From Chitinophaga pinensis (GTDB lineage Bacteria; Bacteroidota; Bacteroidia; Chitinophagales; CAIOSU01), in contig CAMDKI010000014.1 of the NCBI GenBank assembly GCA_945901065.1, positions 1 to 58,031 on the forward strand: a DNA stretch of 58,031 nucleotides, written 5' to 3'. The notes beneath the pieces are model-generated. The model searched no databases. It was not told where the DNA came from and saw only the letters and a program-made list of their open reading frames with translations. The position numbers and the translations under genes are program-made. Positions 15,477 to 25,291 of the stretch are shown here, in pieces (positions within the stretch are counted from its first letter, which is position 1; every line of letters starts with the position of its first letter).

Positions 15477-16703
15477 TTACTTGGCCGATTCCTCATATCT
15501 TACTACTGCGCTCCTACCCGGATATACCTCCAGTGCCTTTTCCAATACGGTCAAGGCACCAGCAAGGTCTTCCAACTTCAGTACATAAGCTATGCGCACC
15601 TCATGCTTACCAAGACCAGGGGTAGCGTAAAAGCCCGTGGCAGGGGCCATCATTACGGTGCGCCCTTCGTGGCTGAACGATTCCAGCATCCATTGGCAAA
15701 AAACATCGCTGTTATCAATAGGCAGTTGCGCTACGGCATAGAAGGCGCCGCCTGGGTTGGGGCAGTATACGCCGGGTATGCGATTCAATCCTTCAATCAA
15801 TAAATCGCGGCGGCGGGTGTATTCTTCCAGCACCTCATCAAAGTAGCTTTGTGGTACATCCACCGCGGCTTCGGCGGCTACTTGCTCAATGGTTGGCGGG
15901 CTTAGGCGCGCTTGTGCAAACTTCAGTGCCGTGGCCATTACCTCTTTATTGCGGGTTACCAAGGCACCAATACGCGCGCCACAAGCACTATAACGCTTAC
16001 TCACGCTATCAATTACAATAGCGTTCTGATCGATACCCTCCAAGGTAAGGATGCTGGTATGTTTCAATCCATCGTAGCAAAACTCACGGTATACTTCATC
16101 GGCAAACAGGAACAAATCGTGCTTCAACACTAAGTCACGCAAGGCCAATAATTCCTCTTTGCTATACAAATAGCCCGTTGGGTTATTCGGGTTACAAATA
16201 AGGATGGCCTTCGTTTTAGGGGTAATCAGCTTTTCAAACTCGCTGGCATCGGGCAGGGCAAAACCATTTTCGATGTGAGCTGTGATTGGTTTCACAACAA
16301 TGTTGCCAGCCGTGGCAAAACCATTGTAGTTGGCATAAAAAGGCTCAGGAATGATGACTTCATCGCCCGGATCCAAGCAACTGAACAGGCCAAAAGTAAT
16401 GGCCTCAGAGCCACCGGTGGTTATCATCAGCTCTGTAAAATCGACATTGATGCCGTTCTTCTGGTAGTAAGTAGCAAGCTTGCGGCGGTAGCTTTCGTTA
16501 CCTGCCGAGTGGCTATACTCTAATACTTTATGGTCGAAATTGTGAACCGCATCCAGCATTTGCTGCGGGGTAGCAATATCGGGTTGCCCTATGTTGAGGT
16601 GGTATATTTTTACGCCGGCTGCTTTGGCCTTATCCGCATACGGTACCAGCTTCCTTATCGGTGAAGCGGGCATGTTCTTTCCTTTGTTTGATATTGAAGG
16701 CAT
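15477..16703 (-). CDS. Class I/II pyridoxal-phosphate aminotransferase
   Basis: 408 residues, fold type I. NIGQPDIATP marks the substrate end, ITTGGSEAITFGLF the cofactor loop, CNPNNPTGYLYS the conserved Asn-Pro segment, and SVSKRYSACGARIG holds the PLP lysine and phosphate-binding Arg. It is in the AspC-like subgroup, moving an amino group from an amino acid to a 2-oxo acid in the cytoplasm; donor specificity cannot be read. Its start is preceded by a TACGATGTACGA-type low-complexity spacer (16703-16745) and then by the terminator of the DUF1573 gene, so it is transcribed on its own. Confidence 0.92.
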   Translation of the reverse strand: MPSISNKGKNMPASPIRKLVPYADKAKAAGVKIYHLNIGQPDIATPQQMLDAVHNFDHKVLEYSHSAGNESYRRKLATYYQKNGINVDFTELMITTGGSEAITFGLFSCLDPGDEVIIPEPFYANYNGFATAGNIVVKPITAHIENGFALPDASEFEKLITPKTKAILICNPNNPTGYLYSKEELLALRDLVLKHDLFLFADEVYREFCYDGLKHTSILTLEGIDQNAIVIDSVSKRYSACGARIGALVTRNKEVMATALKFAQARLSPPTIEQVAAEAAVDVPQSYFDEVLEEYTRRRDLLIEGLNRIPGVYCPNPGGAFYAVAQLPIDNSDVFCQWMLESFSHEGRTVMMAPATGFYATPGLGKHEVRIAYVLKLEDLAGALTVLEKALEVYPGRSAVVRYEESAK

Positions 16704-16763
16704 CTTATGATGTACGATTTACGAGGTACGATGTACGAATTATTGCAAAATGGCTCTACCAAA

Positions 16764-16798
16764 AACAAAAACTCCGTGGCAAATTTACCACGGAGTTT
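16764..16798 (-). terminator. Rho-independent terminator after the DUF1573 gene
   Basis: AAACTCCGTGG and CCACGGAGTTT form an 11-bp stem, followed on the minus strand by TTTTTGTTTTT. Confidence 0.9.
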
Positions 16799-16869
16799 CG
16801 GGAATGTCTTATAATAATGGGAGAAATGACAATAGAATAATGCTTATAATAGCTATAACCCTTTATTGG

Positions 16870-17298
16870 CTATGGTTTCACCATGCTAGGTTCCTTTTGT
16901 GGCACACCGTCATTGGTAGGGGCGGCTATTACCATTCCTTTTATAAAAATGCGCTTGGTACCTTCGGTAGCGTTACTGGTTACGGTAATGGCTTTATTAA
17001 ACGGGCCAGCATTGGCAGCATTGAAAGTGGCTTTGATGACAGCCGTTTCGCCAGGCGCAATGGGCTCTTGTGGCCACTCAGGTGTGGTACAGCCACATGA
17101 TGGTTTTACGTTAGCCAATATTAAGTCAGCTTTGCCGGTATTGGTAAATTTAAACTCCACGGTTACAGGTTTGCCTTGGGGTATATCGCCAAAGTTGTGG
17201 CTTTCGGTGGCAAAGGTCAATACAGGGGCATCGCCTTGGGCTTTTGCACCAACAAACGAAGCAAATACTATTAAAAAACTCAAAACAACTGTTTTCAT
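16870..17298 (-). CDS. DUF1573 periplasmic protein
   Basis: 142 residues with a cleavable signal peptide (MKTVVLSFLIVFASFVGAKA). The mature part is one Ig-like DUF1573 domain: HNFGDIPQGKPVTVEFKFTN, then PSCGCTTPEWP with the conserved Cys-Gly-Cys, then IAPGETAVIKATF. DUF1573 proteins are common in Bacteroidota and are usually exported; some are linked to copper or envelope functions, but none is established here. The divergent upstream region towards 17566 contains no other gene. Confidence 0.9.
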   Translation of the reverse strand: MKTVVLSFLIVFASFVGAKAQGDAPVLTFATESHNFGDIPQGKPVTVEFKFTNTGKADLILANVKPSCGCTTPEWPQEPIAPGETAVIKATFNAANAGPFNKAITVTSNATEGTKRIFIKGMVIAAPTNDGVPQKEPSMVKP

Positions 17299-17565
17299 AA
17301 CCGTGCTTTTTCTAAATTTTGGATACTACTACAAATATAGCATAACCTTGACGCTAATATGATAAAAATGGATGCACACAAAAACTTTAACAACCCTTAA
17401 CGTATATAGGCTCTCACAATAGGCATTTATTTTTTCTTGTTGATTATCAAGCACTTAATACAAACCCTAGAAGTGCTACTGAACTATTATCCTATTAATG
17501 TTGTAACATTGATTATCAAGCTGATTATTTCTTCCTTTACAAACAAAAAATCTAAACATCGTATT

Positions 17566-18165
17566 ATGAAAAACTTTAAAACTTTGGCCCTTTCCTTATT
17601 GGTTTTGGTATCGGCCGGAACCTTGTCGGCACAAACAACATTTGAAGCCAACCCAGCAAAAAGTACCCTTAAATGGTTGGCTAAAAAAGTAACTGGCCAA
17701 CACGATGGCACAGTGGCTGTAAAAAGCGGTAGCTTAACTGTTAACGGTGGCGAAGTAACTGGCGGTAACTTTGTGCTGGACATGACCACCATTAAGGTGA
17801 CCGACATTGCTGACCCAGAAACAAACGGAAAATTGGTAGGCCACTTAAACTCTGACGATTTCTTCTCAGTTGAGAAGCACAAAGAGGCCAATTTTACTAT
17901 TACCAAAGTAGTTGCCAAGAAAAGTGCCGACGGCTCTACACACGAAATTACCGGTAACCTAACCATTAAAGGTATTACAAACAGCATTACCTTCCCTGCG
18001 AAAGTAAACTTGAGAAGCTCAGGCTTTATTGCAACCGCTAAATTTAACATCGACCGCACCAAGTGGGATATTAAATACGGCTCATCTAATTTCTTTGCTG
18101 GCATTGGCGACAAAGCCATTTACGATGATATTGCTTTCGATTTGTACATTACCTCAGTGAAATAA
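17566..18165 (+). CDS. YceI family periplasmic lipid-binding-like protein
   Basis: 199 residues from the ATG at 17566. In-frame codons back to 17437 encode a sequence with no signal structure and are rejected as the start. A signal peptide (LALSLLVLVSAGTLSA) is followed by a YceI lipocalin-like barrel: STLKWLAKKVTGQHDGTV, GGNFVLDMTTIKVTDI, HLNSDDFFSVEKH, and ITGNLTIKGIT near the end. YceI proteins bind isoprenoid or fatty lipids in a periplasmic barrel and often respond to stress. A strong terminator follows, so it is monocistronic. Confidence 0.94.
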   Translation: MKNFKTLALSLLVLVSAGTLSAQTTFEANPAKSTLKWLAKKVTGQHDGTVAVKSGSLTVNGGEVTGGNFVLDMTTIKVTDIADPETNGKLVGHLNSDDFFSVEKHKEANFTITKVVAKKSADGSTHEITGNLTIKGITNSITFPAKVNLRSSGFIATAKFNIDRTKWDIKYGSSNFFAGIGDKAIYDDIAFDLYITSVK

Positions 18166-18184
18166 CTTTAGGAGTTAGTTTTAG

Positions 18185-18214
18185 GCCCCAGTGTATCGCA
18201 CTGGGGCTTTTTTT
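18185..18214 (+). terminator. Rho-independent terminator after the YceI gene
   Basis: GCCCCAGTG and CACTGGGGC form a 9-bp stem with a five-base loop, followed by seven T. Confidence 0.95.
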
Positions 18215-18324
18215 GTGCCTAAATGGAACCCTAAGCGTTCAAAAACGTTGTATACATTACATTGCGCTTTAAATGGTGCAATTGTATAACTTTAAGTGAA
18301 CTATTGCATAAACCATCTATTATT

Positions 18325-18828
18325 ATGTCGAAAGGAAACAAAGAAAAGAAGAGCGAGAAATTGAACCATATTGGCCTTGATAGCGTAAAAGCTACCGAAT
18401 TGGCGAGCAAACTCAATGATTTATTGGCCAACTACCAAGTGTTTTACATGAATGCTCGCGGATACCATTACAATATACGAGGCGAGAAGTTTTTTGAGCT
18501 GCACCTAAAGTTTGAAGAACTATATACCGACTTGATATTGAAAGCAGATGAAATTGCTGAGCGCATTCTTACCCTTGGCGAAACGCCCACGCATGCTTAC
18601 AGCGGATACTTGAAAATCTCGGAGATTAAGGAGAAACAAAACGTAGATAGCCCCAAAGAAGCGGTTACTGAAATTTTGCAATCGTTTGCGCTATTGTTGG
18701 CCAAACAACGCGTGCTATTGAGCCTCAGTGCCGAAGCCAGCGATGAAGGCACTAACGCACAAATGAGTGACTACATTCGCGCCCAAGAAAAATTAGTGTG
18801 GATGTACAGTGCCTTTTTGGGAAAGTGA
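18325..18828 (+). CDS. dps: Dps family ferritin-like DNA-protection protein
   Basis: 167 residues from the ATG at 18325. A TTG at 18262 extends the frame but adds 21 residues unlike Dps. YMNARGYHYNIRGEKFFELH followed by KFEELYTDLILKADEIAERI is the Dps ferroxidase signature; the usual HW of the first motif reads HY/YH here. The N-terminus is Lys-rich (SKGNKEKKSEK), as in DNA-binding Dps. It forms a dodecamer that oxidises and stores iron and protects DNA during stress. It is transcribed alone, between the YceI terminator and an AT-rich inverted repeat. Confidence 0.93.
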   Translation: MSKGNKEKKSEKLNHIGLDSVKATELASKLNDLLANYQVFYMNARGYHYNIRGEKFFELHLKFEELYTDLILKADEIAERILTLGETPTHAYSGYLKISEIKEKQNVDSPKEAVTEILQSFALLLAKQRVLLSLSAEASDEGTNAQMSDYIRAQEKLVWMYSAFLGK

Positions 18829-18831
18829 TGC

Positions 18832-18927
18832 TGATAATTTGAAAATTTGAAGATGTGCTAATTTGAAAATGGTGTTTCAGATAACATGAATCACAACTCA
18901 ATTTTCAAATTTTCACATTTTCAAATT
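18832..18927. repeat. AT-rich inverted repeat between convergent dps and histidine kinase genes
   Basis: AATTTGAAAATTTGAAGAT on the left is answered by complementary ATTTTCAAATTTTCACATTTT on the right, flanking about 40 bases. The arms consist of repeated TTTGAAAA/TTTTCAAA words. It may act as a bidirectional terminator, as it separates converging genes, but it has no GC-rich stem. Confidence 0.65.
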
Positions 18928-20077
18928 AACTAAGCGCTAGCACCACCCTAAAGGTAGTGCCCTTGTTCTCGGCGGTTTCTTTTACGAATATTTTGCCCCC
19001 ATGGTACTGCTCTACAATACGTTTGGCAAGTGCCAAGCCGAGCCCCCAGCCACGTTTTTTGGTGCTAAACCCTGGTTGAAAAACCATTTTCGACTTGCCT
19101 TTAGGTATACCCTTGCCCGTATCAGCAATATCAATATACACTTTACCATCTTCGGCATAGGCACTAATGGTAATAGTACCGATGCCTTCCATAGCATCTA
19201 AAGCGTTTTTCAATAGGTTCTCCATAACCCACTCAAACAAAGGTGGATTGAGCAGCACTTGCACATTGTCGGGCAAGTTTATCTCAAAGTTCACTTGATT
19301 AGATACGCGAGTTTCAATGTAATTAATGCTTTTACCAAGCATCTCTTTAATATCGTGAGGTTCTAAGCCAGGCTTTGAGCCTATTTTAGAAAAGCGTTCC
19401 GCAATTATCTCCAAACGGTTTACGTCTTTTTCCAATTCCATTGTTACATGCTCCTGCTCGGGCGCCGTTTCGCGCAAATACTCTACCCAAGCCATAAGCG
19501 ACGAAATTGGGGTGCCCAATTGGTGGGCCGTTTCTTTGGCCATGCCAACCCACAGGCGGTTTTGCTCAGATATACGGGTGGTGCTAAGGGTAATGTAACC
19601 CACCAACACAAACAATGCAATTACACCCAACTGAATCCAAGGGAAATAGCGCAATTGCACTAATTGAAAAGAATCTTTGTAATAAATATAATTAAAGTCG
19701 CCAGGAGAAATCTCAATTTCAATGGGTGGCATACCGCCTTTCATTTCAAAAAGCTGGTTGGGCAGGTAATTGGGGTCGTTAATGGCCTTCAACGAATCCA
19801 AGTTTCTGGAGTCGATGATGTTGTCATCGCCATCCGTTAATATCATGGGCACACTGTTGTTGTTGCGTATTACTTCAAACAGGAAACCGATATCTGTGTT
19901 TTCATCGGCTAAGTTGAGGTTTCGGTAGGCATCGGCCCAAAGTTTTACTTTGTTGCGCTCTTGCTCGGCCAAATCGCTTGCCAGCCAATTAGTGTACACC
20001 AATGATATAACCACAATCATTAAAGCCGAAAGCAGAAACAGCACTTTTATCCTCGATTGGCTCTCATATAAGTTCAT
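18926..20077 (-). CDS. Membrane sensor histidine kinase
   Basis: 383 residues. Two transmembrane helices (about 11-31 and 147-166) enclose a ~115-residue periplasmic sensor region. The H box is AKETAHQLGTPISSL with His185, followed by an ATPase domain with the N box ENLLKNALDAM and the G boxes DTGKGIPKG and GWGLGLALAKRI. There is no HAMP domain between TM2 and the H box. No response regulator gene is adjacent, so it is an orphan kinase; its signal is unknown. Its gene lies 33 bases after the SGNH-like gene on the same strand. Confidence 0.92.
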   Translation of the reverse strand: MNLYESQSRIKVLFLLSALMIVVISLVYTNWLASDLAEQERNKVKLWADAYRNLNLADENTDIGFLFEVIRNNNSVPMILTDGDDNIIDSRNLDSLKAINDPNYLPNQLFEMKGGMPPIEIEISPGDFNYIYYKDSFQLVQLRYFPWIQLGVIALFVLVGYITLSTTRISEQNRLWVGMAKETAHQLGTPISSLMAWVEYLRETAPEQEHVTMELEKDVNRLEIIAERFSKIGSKPGLEPHDIKEMLGKSINYIETRVSNQVNFEINLPDNVQVLLNPPLFEWVMENLLKNALDAMEGIGTITISAYAEDGKVYIDIADTGKGIPKGKSKMVFQPGFSTKKRGWGLGLALAKRIVEQYHGGKIFVKETAENKGTTFRVVLALS

Positions 20078-20110
20078 ACTGAAAAATAAGAATTCTTGTG
20101 ATGTAAAGTA

Positions 20111-21103
20111 TCATTTACCCTTTAAGCGGGTAATAACCGTGCCTTGATGCTCGCCATTGCCAAAAATAGGCCCTAACAACTTTTGCGCGGCCAAGCTGGT
20201 AGTGTGCTGGCTATCGTAAAAGTTAGTAGTATCCATACTAAACGTATTTCTGTACATAAAATGATGCACAGTGTCAAAAACTGAAGCGGCATCGTCAATC
20301 CATCGTTGCCGCTCATCCCACAAATCCATTTCGGTGAGCATGGCTAGTAAGGGTTCACTATCAGGAGTAGTAAATACCACGAAACGAGTATTTGGGAAAC
20401 TATCCCTCAGTTGCTGATACATGATGGGTAAGCTGTCGCGGTAAACGTAGTTGCCATATGACAGGTTCCGGAATATGGCTAACTGATCGTGAATGCGCTT
20501 TTGGCGCACTGTTTCGGTAAAGCCAAACTCGTGTTTATTACCCTCGCGGTCGTAAAGGGGTTTATCGGTTGGTGGCACTCCCCTATTGTATGCCAATGTA
20601 CCTATGGATTGCTTCAACACATCGAAGCTAAACAACGAGCGCATCCTGTAAAATGGTGAACGCACCTCAACCACATAGCTAGCAGCAGGTTGGTAGGCAT
20701 GTTTCTCGTTGGCATTGCTTCCCCAAAAATCGAGACCGATAACAACCATTTTAGGCTTTTTGCCTAGCAAGGTTTCCCATATCTGCAGCCAGCCCATGTA
20801 TTCATCAGGCCCCATGTTGTTGGCCGCAAGGTTTATGCATTGATAACCTTTGATAACTTTAGGTGATACGTATGTAGTGCGGCTACTACCCAATATCACA
20901 CAGTCGCAATCGGCAGGTGGATGGAAGGCCAAGCGGTTGGTCTTTTGCTGGCGCTCATTAAAGCCATAAGTATATTCCATTCCACCATTTACCTTATGGT
21001 AAAACAACCAAGCAGGGTCGGCCCAATAGTTGAAAGCAGCCACTGCCCCGAGCAACATACCCGTGAACAATAGCACAATCAAAAACCAAAGGCTCCGCTT
21101 CAT
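20111..21103 (-). CDS. SGNH/AlgJ-like membrane-anchored protein, partner of MBOAT acyltransferase
   Basis: 330 residues with one N-terminal membrane helix and a periplasmic domain. VILGSSRTTYVSP resembles the nucleophile block of SGNH hydrolases (G-x-S), and FYDSQHTTSLAAQKLL near the end provides a D-x-x-H-like block. DltD, AlgJ and similar proteins have this layout and work with MBOAT proteins to move acetyl or other acyl groups onto envelope polymers. The MBOAT gene ends two bases upstream, so they are cotranscribed. The acylated polymer is unknown. Confidence 0.8.
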   Translation of the reverse strand: MKRSLWFLIVLLFTGMLLGAVAAFNYWADPAWLFYHKVNGGMEYTYGFNERQQKTNRLAFHPPADCDCVILGSSRTTYVSPKVIKGYQCINLAANNMGPDEYMGWLQIWETLLGKKPKMVVIGLDFWGSNANEKHAYQPAASYVVEVRSPFYRMRSLFSFDVLKQSIGTLAYNRGVPPTDKPLYDREGNKHEFGFTETVRQKRIHDQLAIFRNLSYGNYVYRDSLPIMYQQLRDSFPNTRFVVFTTPDSEPLLAMLTEMDLWDERQRWIDDAASVFDTVHHFMYRNTFSMDTTNFYDSQHTTSLAAQKLLGPIFGNGEHQGTVITRLKGK

Positions 21104-21105
21104 TA

Positions 21106-22551
21106 CTAAAATTGAAAGTATAAAAATTCGCTCACCCTATTCAGGTGCAATATGGCAATAGTACCTAGTAAAATTAACATCAAGGCCGTTCGCCAATTAA
21201 ACTGGAATCGGTCTGCTAACTCCATACTGTTAGGCCCTAGAAAACTCAAAAGCAAAAAAACAACGAGCCACAACAACGTAACCTCGCTTCCATTAATGGC
21301 ACTAAGATAGTTTCCAAAGGTAACCCCATGCTCCGTTAAAAAGCCGAGTTTGGTAGCAAGCGGTGCTGGCAATTTCACGCCATCGAGCCCTATCATGCCC
21401 CGCAACACCTTAAAGGCATCGCCCCATTCTTTTGCCCTGAAAAATACCCAGCCCACATTCACAAACAAAAAGGTAATAGCCCAAGCAGGAGCAGCAGGCA
21501 TACTCACGCCCAACTTGCGCCAGAAGCGTACCACTACTAGCCCAGCGCCGTGCATAAAACCCCAGAAAACGAACGTCCAACCAGCTCCATGCCACAAGCC
21601 GCCGAGAGTGAAAGTGATAAGTGCATTGCGCGCTGCAAGCAGCTCACCTTTGCGGTTGCCCCCTAAGGGTATGTATAGGTAGTCGCGCAGAAAACGGCTC
21701 AAGGTCATGTGCCAGCGTTGCCAAAACTCTTGAATATCCAACGATTTGTACGGCGTATTGAAGTTAATGGGTATTTTAATATTGAATAACAATGCTGCGC
21801 CAATGGCCATATCGGTATAGCCACTAAAATCGAAATAAAGCTGTAAGGTGTAGGATAAGGAAGTAACCCATGCCTCCACCAAACTCAGCTTTTCGGCCAC
21901 ATCAAAACCCTGCGTGGCCCAAACAGCAAAAGTATCGGCTATTACCACCTTTTTAAACAAGCCTATAAAAAACACGAATATACCCTTGCCAATGTTGAAA
22001 CTATCGGGTTGCTTTAGCTCATCGCGGGCAAACTGCGGCATCATTTCGCTGTGGTGCACAATAGGGCCAGCTATCAATTGCGGAAAGAAGGTAACGAACA
22101 GCATATAGTCGATCGGGTCGTCGTGCTTTACCACACCACGGTAGCTATCAACCAAATACGACATTTGCTGGAACGTGAAGAAACTGATTCCCAAAGGCAA
22201 CACCACATGCAACAATGGCAACGAAGCCCCTGCTACTAAATTGATATTGCCAATAAAGAAATCGGCATACTTAAAGTAGCCCAAAAAACCAACATTGAGC
22301 AGGCACGAAACTACCAAACCCAATTTACCCATCTGCTTAAGGGCAAATGCCTTACCTGCATGATAGTTAAACAGCATAGACAACAGCATCAAGGGCAGGT
22401 AGCTCACATCCCACCAACTATAACAAACCAGCGAGGCCGCCACAAGCCAATACTTGCCTAGCAGAGCCTTCTGGCTGCGGTTCAGTATAAAATACACCAC
22501 TGCCACAATGGGCAAAAACACGAAAATGTAGGTGTAAGAGTTAAAAAGCAA
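21106..22551 (-). CDS. MBOAT family O-acyltransferase (AlgI/DltB-like)
   Basis: 481 residues with about ten membrane helices. The hallmark blocks are FDFSGYTDMAIGAALLFN, EFWQRWHMTLSRFLRDYLY and FTLGGLWHGAGWTFVFWG, which holds the active-site His. Such proteins carry an acyl group across the inner membrane for O-acylation of exopolysaccharide, teichoic acid or similar polymers. It forms a two-gene unit with the SGNH-like gene two bases downstream. No polysaccharide polymerase is adjacent; an O-antigen-ligase-like gene lies at 52585, 30 kb away. Confidence 0.94.
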   Translation of the reverse strand: MLFNSYTYIFVFLPIVAVVYFILNRSQKALLGKYWLVAASLVCYSWWDVSYLPLMLLSMLFNYHAGKAFALKQMGKLGLVVSCLLNVGFLGYFKYADFFIGNINLVAGASLPLLHVVLPLGISFFTFQQMSYLVDSYRGVVKHDDPIDYMLFVTFFPQLIAGPIVHHSEMMPQFARDELKQPDSFNIGKGIFVFFIGLFKKVVIADTFAVWATQGFDVAEKLSLVEAWVTSLSYTLQLYFDFSGYTDMAIGAALLFNIKIPINFNTPYKSLDIQEFWQRWHMTLSRFLRDYLYIPLGGNRKGELLAARNALITFTLGGLWHGAGWTFVFWGFMHGAGLVVVRFWRKLGVSMPAAPAWAITFLFVNVGWVFFRAKEWGDAFKVLRGMIGLDGVKLPAPLATKLGFLTEHGVTFGNYLSAINGSEVTLLWLVVFLLLSFLGPNSMELADRFQFNWRTALMLILLGTIAILHLNRVSEFLYFQF

Positions 22552-22653
22552 GATGGCAGTAGTTAATGTGCAGCAATGCTACAAAATAACGGCTTTAACC
22601 TCAATGAAGGAACTAATTGATGTAAACCTACTAGAATCTTGTCTCTTGTGTCC

Positions 22654-22671
22654 CTGCCTGCCGGCAGGCAG
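22654..22671. repeat. 18-bp perfect palindrome in a low-complexity spacer
   Basis: CTGCCTGCCGGCAGGCAG sits within TCTTGTGTC/GATTGTGTC-type simple sequence between the TonB receptor and the MBOAT gene. A related block, GGCTACCGGCAGGCGGG, is part of repeat family 2 (49655, 51995). Confidence 0.7.
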
Positions 22672-22679
22672 ATTGTGTC

Positions 22680-25079
22680 TTAAAAAGTAACCCTTATTTG
22701 CAAGGTATAATTGCGCGGTCCTTCTAACTTACCTGGGCGAAGGGCATATTCGTAGTTGGTCAGATTTTTTACAATAAAACCCAAACGCAGGATATCGTTA
22801 ACTTCATATGCTACACGCGCATCCAATACCCAATCGCCTTTCTGGTGCTTCTCTATATAGGCTGGGAAAGTACCTTTTCCTTCATCCAATACAGTAAGGG
22901 CAGTATTGAACACTTCTGGTATATTCTCCGGAAAACTATTGTAATTGGCACTAAAACCTGCGGTGTATTTCTTGTACGATACTTCCACATCACTCCTGAA
23001 AATATGCCTGCTCCTAAACAACAAAAGTTCTTGCTCGGCACGCTCGGTAGGCACCCTGTTGAACATTTCCGTAAAGAATCCCTTCCAGATATCTTTGCTG
23101 CTGCCTTCAGCATTGTTTACTTGCCTTGGGTAAGTGTAGGTGTAGCCAATTAGCGACCGAATGCTCACATCGCCAATGCTACCCTTGCTACCAACCGATA
23201 TTTCGTAGCCGAGTATGCGCGCATTATCTACGTTGTTGGGGGTAAGACCTAATACAAATGGCACTGCCAGGCAAGTGTCAGCAGCAGCCAAAATATTGCC
23301 AGTTACAAGGTCTCTCACGTTGCCGCAACTATCAAGTCCGTTGTCGGCAGTGTATACTTCAAATCGGTACTCCACAAAATCAGCATACTCCATCCAAAAC
23401 ACGCTAGCATCAATGTAAGCACCCCATTTTTTAATTTTAAATGGCTGGTTAAAACCAATCTCAGCACTCCAAGCTTTTTCGGCCGTCAAACGTGGGTTGG
23501 GAACAATCAACACGCCACTGAAAAACTCCTGGCCAATGTAGCGCTCGGCAATAGATGGCAAGCGATATGCTTGGCCCCATGATGCCCTTACGAAAGAAGC
23601 CTTACCCAACTTATAGTTTACACCCGTACGAACCACAGGTATGGCCGTCTCAAAAATGGTATCTACTGAAGTAAACTCGTAACGCACTCCTCCAACAACT
23701 GATAGATTGCCGTACTTGAATTCTAGCTGTGCATAGGCCGCAAAAGCACGGTTCTTTCTTACATCATCGTACAAATTACTTACCGAACGGCCTATGGTAA
23801 CTGGGGTTCCGGTAGTAAAAACAAGAGTATTGCGCCAGTTGCGTTGGTATTGTGGCTCAAAATATATAGTGTTGGCCGATGCGTTTCTGTCGTCACCATT
23901 GCCGCGGCGCCATATATTAAGGTACCTGCCAACCAAGGTAAACCTGTGCCCTTTATCGTTGAGGAAACTAAAGTGAGGGTCTAGTGTTGTGCGCACATAT
24001 CTATCCTGCGAGCCTTGGGCAATCTGATAGGCGAGCGAGTCCATATCTTTAGCAACAAAGAAACGACCACTGGTTTCTTGCATTACATTACCATTTAAAC
24101 CAAAACTAATACCCGGTTTTTTGGCCAATACGTAACGGGTTTTAAAATTGAAACGAAAACGAAACTCATCGGCTTCTTCCAAAAAGCTATTAACGAAATC
24201 GGCATTTGAGCCAATAACTATTTGTAAATTTTTAATCTTCTGTTGGTGGTTTACAAAGAAACCGGAAAAGTTAGGCTGGCGAGCATCCCACCAAATCAAC
24301 TCTGGGCGCGGAGGCTTACCATATACACCAGAGTACATGCTGATAGTGGTTTTGGGCTTATCGCCTTTAGGCCAAGCGGTGCGCACGTTTACCACCCCGT
24401 TCAAAGCCGAAGAGCCATACACGACCGATGAGGCACCTTTAATTACCTCAATCTGTTCAATATTCTCTAACGGCACAAACTTAAGCTGGGCATCGCCCAA
24501 GTCGGCACTGGCTAGGCTAATGCCATCCGTAAGCACAGCCGTGCGGCTACCCACACCATAAGAATAAGAACTACCGCCGCGAATACTAATTTGGCCATCT
24601 TGAATTTGTACACCAGGGGTTTTAGCTATTACCTCTCCCAAGTCGCGGCTATTGGTATTGGTTACCAAAGTTTTGCTTAGCACATCCATACTTACGGTTT
24701 CTTCGGCTACCCTTTTCTCGTATTGGCTGGCCGAAACCACCACCAAATCAATTTCGGCGGCATCCGATTTCATCTTGATGTTCATCTCCTTTATCTCACC
24801 TGCTTTCAGCGAAAAAATTTTGATTTTAGGCTCGTATCCAATGTAAGTAAAGGTAAACTTGTAATCTCCTGGCTCAAGGCTGGCTTTAAACTTACCTTCG
24901 CTATCGGTACTGAGCACAGTAGTGCTATCGCCAAAAATGATGTTTACGCCCACCAAGGTTTCCTTGGTATCCAAGTCAGAAACCTCGCCATAAACAAGCG
25001 CTTTATCTTGGGCGTATAGTTGGTTCGAGAAAAAGAAAAAACAAAAGAGGGCACTCAAGGCAGGGAGGCTCAGTTTCAT
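22680..25079 (-). CDS. TonB-dependent outer-membrane receptor
   Basis: 799 residues. The order is signal peptide (ending LYAQ), a carboxypeptidase-regulatory-like domain (ALVYGEVSDLDTKETLVGVN through MNIKMKSDA), a plug domain (GEVIAKTPGVQIQDGQISIR, GASSVVYGSSALNGVVNVRT) and a 22-strand barrel ending in a C-terminal Phe (LQIRVTF). It imports an unknown ligand across the outer membrane with energy from TonB-ExbBD. No SusD-like partner is adjacent. Transcribed alone; a divergent phosphodiesterase gene starts 212 bases upstream of its ATG, with no clear regulatory site visible between. Confidence 0.95.
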   Translation of the reverse strand: MKLSLPALSALFCFFFFSNQLYAQDKALVYGEVSDLDTKETLVGVNIIFGDSTTVLSTDSEGKFKASLEPGDYKFTFTYIGYEPKIKIFSLKAGEIKEMNIKMKSDAAEIDLVVVSASQYEKRVAEETVSMDVLSKTLVTNTNSRDLGEVIAKTPGVQIQDGQISIRGGSSYSYGVGSRTAVLTDGISLASADLGDAQLKFVPLENIEQIEVIKGASSVVYGSSALNGVVNVRTAWPKGDKPKTTISMYSGVYGKPPRPELIWWDARQPNFSGFFVNHQQKIKNLQIVIGSNADFVNSFLEEADEFRFRFNFKTRYVLAKKPGISFGLNGNVMQETSGRFFVAKDMDSLAYQIAQGSQDRYVRTTLDPHFSFLNDKGHRFTLVGRYLNIWRRGNGDDRNASANTIYFEPQYQRNWRNTLVFTTGTPVTIGRSVSNLYDDVRKNRAFAAYAQLEFKYGNLSVVGGVRYEFTSVDTIFETAIPVVRTGVNYKLGKASFVRASWGQAYRLPSIAERYIGQEFFSGVLIVPNPRLTAEKAWSAEIGFNQPFKIKKWGAYIDASVFWMEYADFVEYRFEVYTADNGLDSCGNVRDLVTGNILAAADTCLAVPFVLGLTPNNVDNARILGYEISVGSKGSIGDVSIRSLIGYTYTYPRQVNNAEGSSKDIWKGFFTEMFNRVPTERAEQELLLFRSRHIFRSDVEVSYKKYTAGFSANYNSFPENIPEVFNTALTVLDEGKGTFPAYIEKHQKGDWVLDARVAYEVNDILRLGFIVKNLTNYEYALRPGKLEGPRNYTLQIRVTF

Positions 25080-25291
25080 GGTAGTTAGTTGGCAGGTTGG
25101 GAGTTAGGTTAATTGGCTGCAAATGTGCGCAGATATTTGGTAGTAAGGCGATTTCGTGTTTTAAGTTATCTTTAAATTAAACTCGTGTATCAGGGCTAAT
25201 TCGGCGATTAAGATAGTAATTTTTTACTACCATAAAACACTTAACGAAAACAATAGGCTACTATACCACCGCTTTTTATCAATTTTACACC

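Noticed and set aside
17437..17565. Upstream extension of the YceI frame
   Set aside because: It would place a good signal peptide in the middle of the protein.
17487..18119. 210-codon minus-strand ORF
   Set aside because: Antisense of the YceI gene, no recognisable domain.
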